A stretch of 64,000 bases of DNA from JAJDAN01 sp046583095 (GTDB taxonomy: Bacteria > Myxococcota_A > UBA9160 > UBA4427). A program made the position numbers and the translations under genes. A model generated the notes under the pieces. That model was not told the DNA's origin, did not search any database, and saw only the letters and a program-made list of their open reading frames with translations. Shown in pieces: positions 59,691 through 64,000 of the stretch (positions are counted from its first letter, which is position 1; each line of letters starts with the position of its first letter). The stretch is taken from positions 62,001-126,000 of the forward strand of contig JAYGDB010000008.1 in the NCBI GenBank assembly GCA_046583095.1. Direction: 5' to 3'.

Positions 59691-59722
59691 GCGATTCTTC
59701 GCTCGCCAAGCCGAAGAGTCGC
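59691..59722 (+). promoter_or_regulatory. Leader stem-loop of the PilZ/cNMP gene
   Basis: GCGATTCTTCG (59691-59701) pairs with CGAAGAGTCGC (59712-59722), 11 pairs including one U-G, loop of 10 nt. It ends 28 bp before ATG 59751, leaving the GAGG ribosome site (59737-59740) free. Could be a thermosensor or protein-binding element. Confidence 0.4.
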
Positions 59723-59750
59723 TCATGCGAGTTCCCGAGGAGCGCAACTC

Positions 59751-60587
59751 ATGAACGACGTTCTTGCGCCGACCCACTCCGAAGTGCAGCTCGGCGACGC
59801 CGCACGGGCGATTCTCGAAGCCCGTGCAGAACCGCGCGTGGGAGTCGACTTTCCCGTTCAGGTTTTCAGCGGCGACTTCTCCGGTCCGCTTTCGGCCCGC
59901 GCCAGGGACATCAGTGTGGACGGCGTGTGCCTCGCCACCACGTCGATGCTCAGCTTCAAGGCGATCCGGCGGCTACGCCTCGACCTCGCGAGCGGACCCC
60001 TGGAGCTGAACGCCGAGGGGCGCTGGCAGACCGACGCGACGAGCGATGACTCGACGCTCACGGGCGTGAAGTTCACGAATCCCGACAAGGGAGCGGTCTC
60101 CCAGCTCTGGAGCGTCGTGAACGACGCCCGCACGGAGCTGGGACTCTTCCTCTTCGAACGCTCGGATCTCAGTGATCTCTCTGCCGACGACGTAACGAGC
60201 CTCGCCGACTGCAGCCGCTATCGCCTGGTAGCGGCGCGCCGCCGGATCTACCAACAGGACGAGTGCCAGCCTGGCGACGACTCAATCTTCGTGGTCCTTC
60301 GCGGCGAGGCCAGCCTGAGGGTTCGGCTCGGAAAGCGTCGGGAGACAATTCTCGAGCGACTCACGCCGGGCAGCCTTTTCGGTGGGCTCCCCGCCGTTGC
60401 CGACCTGCCCAACCAGGAATCGGCCGTCGCAGACTCACAGGTGACGCTGCTGGAGATTTCGCGCACGTCGTGCACATACCTTCATTTCGCAAGGCCGCTA
60501 CTCGCGCAACGTCTCGCGCGCATCATAACGCGCGCTCAGCTTCGTCGTTCGCACAGGTCGGTCGAACTCGCGTCTCTATCCGCCTGA
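59751..60587 (+). CDS. PilZ domain fused to a cyclic-nucleotide-binding-type domain
   Basis: 278 residues. N-terminal PilZ: RAEPR (Arg25, Arg29) and DISVDG (Asp53, Ser55, Gly58) form the c-di-GMP signature RxxxR and (D/N)xSxxG. From about residue 140 a CRP-like jelly-roll domain: DDSIFVVLRGEASLRV and LERLTPGSLFGGLPAVADLPNQESAVAD; the phosphate-binding Arg usual in cAMP receptors is not seen (PNQESA instead of R-S/T-A), so cAMP binding is doubtful. No HTH. Likely converts c-di-GMP into a protein-protein response in the signalling cluster. Confidence 0.88.
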   Translation: MNDVLAPTHSEVQLGDAARAILEARAEPRVGVDFPVQVFSGDFSGPLSARARDISVDGVCLATTSMLSFKAIRRLRLDLASGPLELNAEGRWQTDATSDDSTLTGVKFTNPDKGAVSQLWSVVNDARTELGLFLFERSDLSDLSADDVTSLADCSRYRLVAARRRIYQQDECQPGDDSIFVVLRGEASLRVRLGKRRETILERLTPGSLFGGLPAVADLPNQESAVADSQVTLLEISRTSCTYLHFARPLLAQRLARIITRAQLRRSHRSVELASLSA

Positions 60588-60618
60588 GAAAACATTTCGA
60601 CTACCCGTTCATGGTATA

Positions 60619-61251
60619 GTGCCACCGATGCTGATCGGCCCCCGAGAGTTGGGGCGTGTCCTGATCGTTGAAGACAACGTCCCTCTCCGAACGGCAATTG
60701 CCGCGCTGCTCCGAGACTCCGGTGCGGAGGTGCTCGAGGCAGGAACCGAGCGAGACGCGATCGCTCTGTTGAACCCGCCTCCCGATCTCATCATCTGCGA
60801 TGTCTATCTCCCAGATGGGTCGGCGCTGAAGATCCTCGAGACGGCGCTGCACCTGTCACCCGAGCCCGTGAAGATCGCGGTCAGTGGACACGCCTCGGCC
60901 GAGGAGGCGTTCCAACTCGCCAAGCTGGGAGTTCTCGCTTACCTCGCGAAGCCCTTCAGCCTCGCAGAGTTGTCGGGAACGATCGAGCGCGTTCTGGAAG
61001 CACCGCCGGACATCGACACAATGCTGCGGGCGAGCGTCGGACAGGTTCCCATGCGGGAGCTACAGCAACGGGTTCGCAAGGTGATGGTCGGCCAGGCGCT
61101 CGCGCTCACCCGGGGAAGCCGCAGTGGTGCGGCGCGCCTCCTCGATGTGTCACGTCAGGCGATCCAGCAGATCACCCGGGGCAACAGAGAGCGCGCGGCC
61201 GCCGCAAACAGCGCCGAGCGCCCTCGCGTCACGCGGTCGCGTTCCTCGTAG
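60619..61251 (+). CDS. Response regulator with receiver and Fis-type HTH
   Basis: 210 residues from GTG 60619 (ATG 60628 also possible; TATAGT at 60613-60618 could give a nearly leaderless mRNA). Receiver: VLIVEDNVPLRTAI (acidic pair), IICDVYLPDGSALKIL with phosphoacceptor Asp, SGHAS, and Lys in AYLAKPFSLAEL. The C-terminal helix-turn-helix GAARLLDVSRQAIQQI resembles the Fis/NtrC DNA-binding end without an AAA+ domain, as in RegA/ActR-type regulators. The kinase gene follows 131 bp later, so they may be partners. Confidence 0.88.
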   Translation: MPPMLIGPRELGRVLIVEDNVPLRTAIAALLRDSGAEVLEAGTERDAIALLNPPPDLIICDVYLPDGSALKILETALHLSPEPVKIAVSGHASAEEAFQLAKLGVLAYLAKPFSLAELSGTIERVLEAPPDIDTMLRASVGQVPMRELQQRVRKVMVGQALALTRGSRSGAARLLDVSRQAIQQITRGNRERAAAANSAERPRVTRSRSS

Positions 61252-61381
61252 ATCTGATCGGCTGGGAGTCCGAGCCAGTCCGGCCAAGAGGCCCTCCGTC
61301 GAGCGCGCCCGGCGCACGCGGGCCAGCAGCCGCGATGCGGTCGTAGCAGGTAACATCCGGCCGCGACAGCAGCGGCAGTTC

Positions 61382-62221
61382 GTGCACAACCAACGGCTGG
61401 ACGGAGATCCCTTGGCAGTCCGCGACCAAGAAGAAGACAAGCTGGAGGCAGTCGGACGCCTTGCGGGCGGCGTCGCCCATGACTTCAACAACCTCCTGAC
61501 GACCATCGGCATATACGCGGAGCTGGTCCTGGCGGGCCTCTCCACCGATAGCCCCCTCCGCAAGCAGGTCGAGCAGATCCAGGAGGCGAACCGCCAGGCG
61601 GCGGCTCTCACCCAGCAACTCCTCACCCTCGGCCGGCGCAGCCACGTCTCGATCGATTGCATCAACCTGAACGAGGTGGTCTCCGATGCCGAGGCGATAC
61701 TGCGTGATCTTCTGCGCGACGACACGAAGCTCGAGTTGCAGCTCGCCCCGGAGTTACAGCCGATCTGGGGCAACGTCGATCAGCTGCGGCAGATCCTCGT
61801 CAATGTCGCCCTCAACGCGCGCGACGCAATCACGGGACCCGGACTCCTCTCGATCGAGACGTCCCGTTGCTCGGCCAAGACGCTCGCCGAGCGCGGCATC
61901 TCCGAGACACCGGCCAGCGACGAGTACGTGCTGCTTCGCGTGAGCGACTCCGGGACCGGGATGGACCCCGAAACCCGGAGCCGCGCCTTCGATCCGTTCT
62001 TCACCACCAAGGAGCCGAAGCAGAGCGCGGGTCTCAGCCTGGCAATCGTTCACGGAATCGTCAGCCAGGCAAACGGCCACGTCCTCCTCCAGAGTGAGCC
62101 CGGAGAGGGCACGCGCTTCGAGCTCTATTGGCCGCTCGCCATCTCGAAGACCGAAAGCGCGTCGGCCAACTCGCAGCCCCCCGGCGAGAAGGTGAGAGAG
62201 CCACTCGACGGACCTGCCTGA
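61382..62221 (+). CDS. Histidine kinase (HisKA-HATPase), orphan-like
   Basis: 279 residues from GTG 61382, the first in-frame start after the regulator gene that precedes conserved sequence. Dimerisation and H-box: LEAVGRLAGGVAHDFNNLLT with phosphorylatable His. N-box NVALNARDAI, G1 DSGTGM, F-box DPFFTTKE, and G2 SAGLSLAIVHGIV. The G2 box lacks the usual GTGLGLS glycines, so ATP-lid geometry may differ. No sensor or membrane segment in front, so input is from another protein. The receiver-Fis gene before it is the obvious candidate partner. Alternate start: TTG 61412. Confidence 0.85.
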   Translation: MHNQRLDGDPLAVRDQEEDKLEAVGRLAGGVAHDFNNLLTTIGIYAELVLAGLSTDSPLRKQVEQIQEANRQAAALTQQLLTLGRRSHVSIDCINLNEVVSDAEAILRDLLRDDTKLELQLAPELQPIWGNVDQLRQILVNVALNARDAITGPGLLSIETSRCSAKTLAERGISETPASDEYVLLRVSDSGTGMDPETRSRAFDPFFTTKEPKQSAGLSLAIVHGIVSQANGHVLLQSEPGEGTRFELYWPLAISKTESASANSQPPGEKVREPLDGPA

Positions 62222-62410
62222 CCCGCTCGCCTCGAGGCCGTACCCGATCGGCGACGCCCAACCACGCCCCTGGATCCGCTCCACATCGCGAAGGGAGCGA
62301 AACACGTGACCCCGGCTGGGCTCGCAGAGGATCAGATTCGGTAGGCTCTCTTCCCGCACGAAACCGCCCGTCGCCGAGTGGCGTCAGATCGGTAGCGAAC
62401 GGAGGTATCC
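62222..62410. other. Intergenic region before htrA
   Basis: 189 bp. ACGGAGGT upstream of ATG 62411 is a strong ribosome site. No conserved promoter, repeat or small ORF that I can support. Confidence 0.4.
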
Positions 62411-63823
62411 ATGACCCATCGACGCGGACTCCCCGCGGCGCTCTTGCTCGTGTTCGGGCTTGCAACTACTGGAAGCGCCAAGGATTTCTGGATCGAGCCC
62501 GACCCCGCCCTGTCGCGCGAGGGCGTCCACTCGCGCTTCGCCGAGCTGGCCCGGAACGCCGCCGACAGCGTCGTCAACGTGCACACCTCGAAGACGGTCT
62601 CCCAACCCCAGGGCCTGTTCCCCGACTTCTTCCGAATGCCCGGAACGCCAAACCGCCCCGGCCGACCTCACCCTCGGCAACAACCGCTCCAGCGACGCGT
62701 CCCCAGCATGGGAACGGGCTTCGTGATCTCTTCGGACGGCCACATCCTCACGAACCATCATGTCATCGATGGGGTCGACGAGATCGAGGTGCGCTTCCAC
62801 GACGGAACGAGCGCGAAAGCCGAGGTCGTGGGCGAAGACCCGAAGACCGATCTCGCACTGATCCGCGTGAAGGACATCGACGGTCTGAAACCGCTGGTCC
62901 TAGGCGACTCCGAAGAAATCCTGTCGGGCGACTGGGTGATCGCGATCGGAAATCCCTTCGGACTGAGCCACACGGTCACCGTCGGCATCGTGAGCGCCAA
63001 GGGTCGGCAGATTGGCCACGGGCCCTACGATGACTACATCCAGACCGATGCCGCCATCAATCCCGGAAACTCGGGAGGTCCCCTCCTCAACGTTCGCGGC
63101 GAGGTGATTGGGATCAATACGGCCATCAACCCTGCGGCCAACACGATCGGCTTCGCGGTTCCCGTGAATCTGGCAAAGTCGATCCTCAGCCAGCTTCGGG
63201 ATCGGGGGCACGTCGAGCGCGGCTGGCTCGGTGTCGGCATCCAGGGAATCAACGAAGACCTGCAGGCAGCCTTCGAGTTGCCGGACCGCCGGGGTGCACT
63301 CGTCTCCCAGGTGAGCGAGGGCAGCCCTGCCGACGAGGCGGGATTCCAGCGAGGAGACGTGATCGTCCGCTTCGACGGCCACCCCGTAGAGGAGATGCGG
63401 GAGCTTCCGGGCCTCGTCTCCGCCACGACGATCGGCAAGAAGCTGAAGGTCGAGGTCCTCCGCAAGGGCGAGAAGAAGACCCTGGAGGTGAAGATCGGCC
63501 GGCTCGAAGATCCACGGCAGATCGCGAGCACGCGCGGGCTCGAAGACTTCGAAGACCTCGGCTTCGAGGTACACGACCCGACACCGGCTCTGCTCGCGCG
63601 CTACGGCCTCGACGAGACGAAGGGCGTGATCGTGACGGCCGTCCAGCCCGTGAGTCCCGCCGAAGAAGCGGGCCTGCAGCCGGGAGACGTGATACTCGAA
63701 GCGGAGTTCGATGCGATCGACGATGCCGCGGATCTGCGGAAACGACTCGGAGATCTCGAGTCCGCAGTGCTCTTGTACTCCCGCGGTGACTCCACCGTCT
63801 TCACGACGATTCGACGCATGTAG
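62411..63823 (+). CDS. degQ: Periplasmic serine protease, HtrA/DegQ type
   Basis: 470 residues. Signal peptide RGLPAALLLVFGLATTGSA. Trypsin-like domain with the triad His in TNHHVI near residue 115, Asp in KTDLALIRV near 150, Ser in AINPGNSGGPLLN near 220. Two PDZ domains follow (GWLGVGIQGIN at about 275 and EVHDPTPALLARYGLDE-like at about 380), each with GxLVSxVxxGSPAxEAG-type loops. Degrades or refolds misfolded periplasmic proteins. Degenerate LA-loop length is short, more like DegQ/DegS than DegP. Independent of the upstream kinase. Confidence 0.92.
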   Translation: MTHRRGLPAALLLVFGLATTGSAKDFWIEPDPALSREGVHSRFAELARNAADSVVNVHTSKTVSQPQGLFPDFFRMPGTPNRPGRPHPRQQPLQRRVPSMGTGFVISSDGHILTNHHVIDGVDEIEVRFHDGTSAKAEVVGEDPKTDLALIRVKDIDGLKPLVLGDSEEILSGDWVIAIGNPFGLSHTVTVGIVSAKGRQIGHGPYDDYIQTDAAINPGNSGGPLLNVRGEVIGINTAINPAANTIGFAVPVNLAKSILSQLRDRGHVERGWLGVGIQGINEDLQAAFELPDRRGALVSQVSEGSPADEAGFQRGDVIVRFDGHPVEEMRELPGLVSATTIGKKLKVEVLRKGEKKTLEVKIGRLEDPRQIASTRGLEDFEDLGFEVHDPTPALLARYGLDETKGVIVTAVQPVSPAEEAGLQPGDVILEAEFDAIDDAADLRKRLGDLESAVLLYSRGDSTVFTTIRRM

Positions 63824-63950
63824 GCGCAACCATCCGATGCAGCAGGCGTTGTGCAGTACACAGATAGCGTCTCGCCCGTGACTTCCCCGTGGCGCCCCTC
63901 CCACGCTTCCGGCTCCTGCATACGCTGATGGGTTTGAGGCGTCGCGGCGC

Positions 63951-64000
63951 GTGAGCGAGCCCCGCACGATTTACTACGACCACGCACGAGACCCCGACGA
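63951..64000 (+). CDS. Possible partial CDS cut by the window end
   Basis: GTG at 63951 opens a frame (SEPRTIYYDHARDPDE...) to the last base. No SD nearer than GAGG about 12 bases upstream. Only 16 codons are visible, so function and reality cannot be judged. Confidence 0.3.
   Translation, partial: MSEPRTIYYDHARDPD

Noticed and set aside
1..64000. tRNA, rRNA, CRISPR, insertion sequence or prophage genes
   Set aside because: Searched by eye for TTCGA-type T-loops, direct repeat arrays, transposase and integrase motifs in the gaps; none were convincing.

Overview
The window is bacterial, high in GC, densely coded and rich in GTG and TTG starts. The mix of sigma-54 (-24/-12) promoters, a PEP-CTERM protein, a phasin, glutaryl-CoA dehydrogenase, rhamnose-precursor genes and many polytopic glycosyltransferases fits a deltaproteobacterial, myxococcotal or Binatota-like lineage. 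This is an inference from gene content only. I found no rRNA, tRNA, CRISPR array, insertion sequence or phage gene.

Layout. 1-13.4 kb and 15.7-17.2 kb form a glycosylation island: three GT2-type glycosyltransferases, a flippase-like UPF0104 protein, and seven large membrane proteins of GT-C, DUF6077, PTPS-related and DUF2142 type, several translationally coupled. 13.5-20.5 kb on the minus strand holds glmU, glmS, a membrane protein and a PcrA/UvrD helicase, linking UDP-GlcNAc synthesis to the glycan locus. 20.6-28.6 kb carries hflX (apparently with an AUC start), a FabH-like ketosynthase, a phasin behind an operator-rich leader, glutaryl-CoA dehydrogenase, murQ and mutS2. 28.6-35.8 kb has an FAD oxidoreductase, a GH36 alpha-galactosidase fused to a HAD phosphatase, a homocysteine methyltransferase, an intergenic sigma-54 promoter followed by a structured RNA candidate, and a cytoplasmic GH20 hexosaminidase. 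35.9-46.8 kb holds an MFS transporter, folC, a small Cys-rich protein, an NRDE protein, a patatin, a calcium-loop repeat protein, a VWA protein, a degenerate M28 peptidase homologue and a ComM/YifB ATPase. 46.8-57 kb has a sigma-54-driven 77-residue protein, rfbA-rfbC, a phosphatase lipoprotein, fur, a TPR lipoprotein pair, a MATE pump, an EEP nuclease-like protein and an aminotransferase-astA pair. 57-64 kb is a PEP-CTERM protein, a five-gene signalling cluster (two NarL-type regulators, a PilZ/cNMP protein, a receiver-Fis regulator, a histidine kinase) and an HtrA protease.

The most unusual signals are: two sigma-54 promoters, one driving a tiny protein and one a likely small RNA, both with a related AATT...CGTCAC-containing element about 100-120 bp upstream; the GH36-HAD fusion; the all-ligands-lost M28 homologue; a NarL-type regulator whose phosphoacceptor Asp is Glu beside an intact paralogue; and the non-canonical hflX start.
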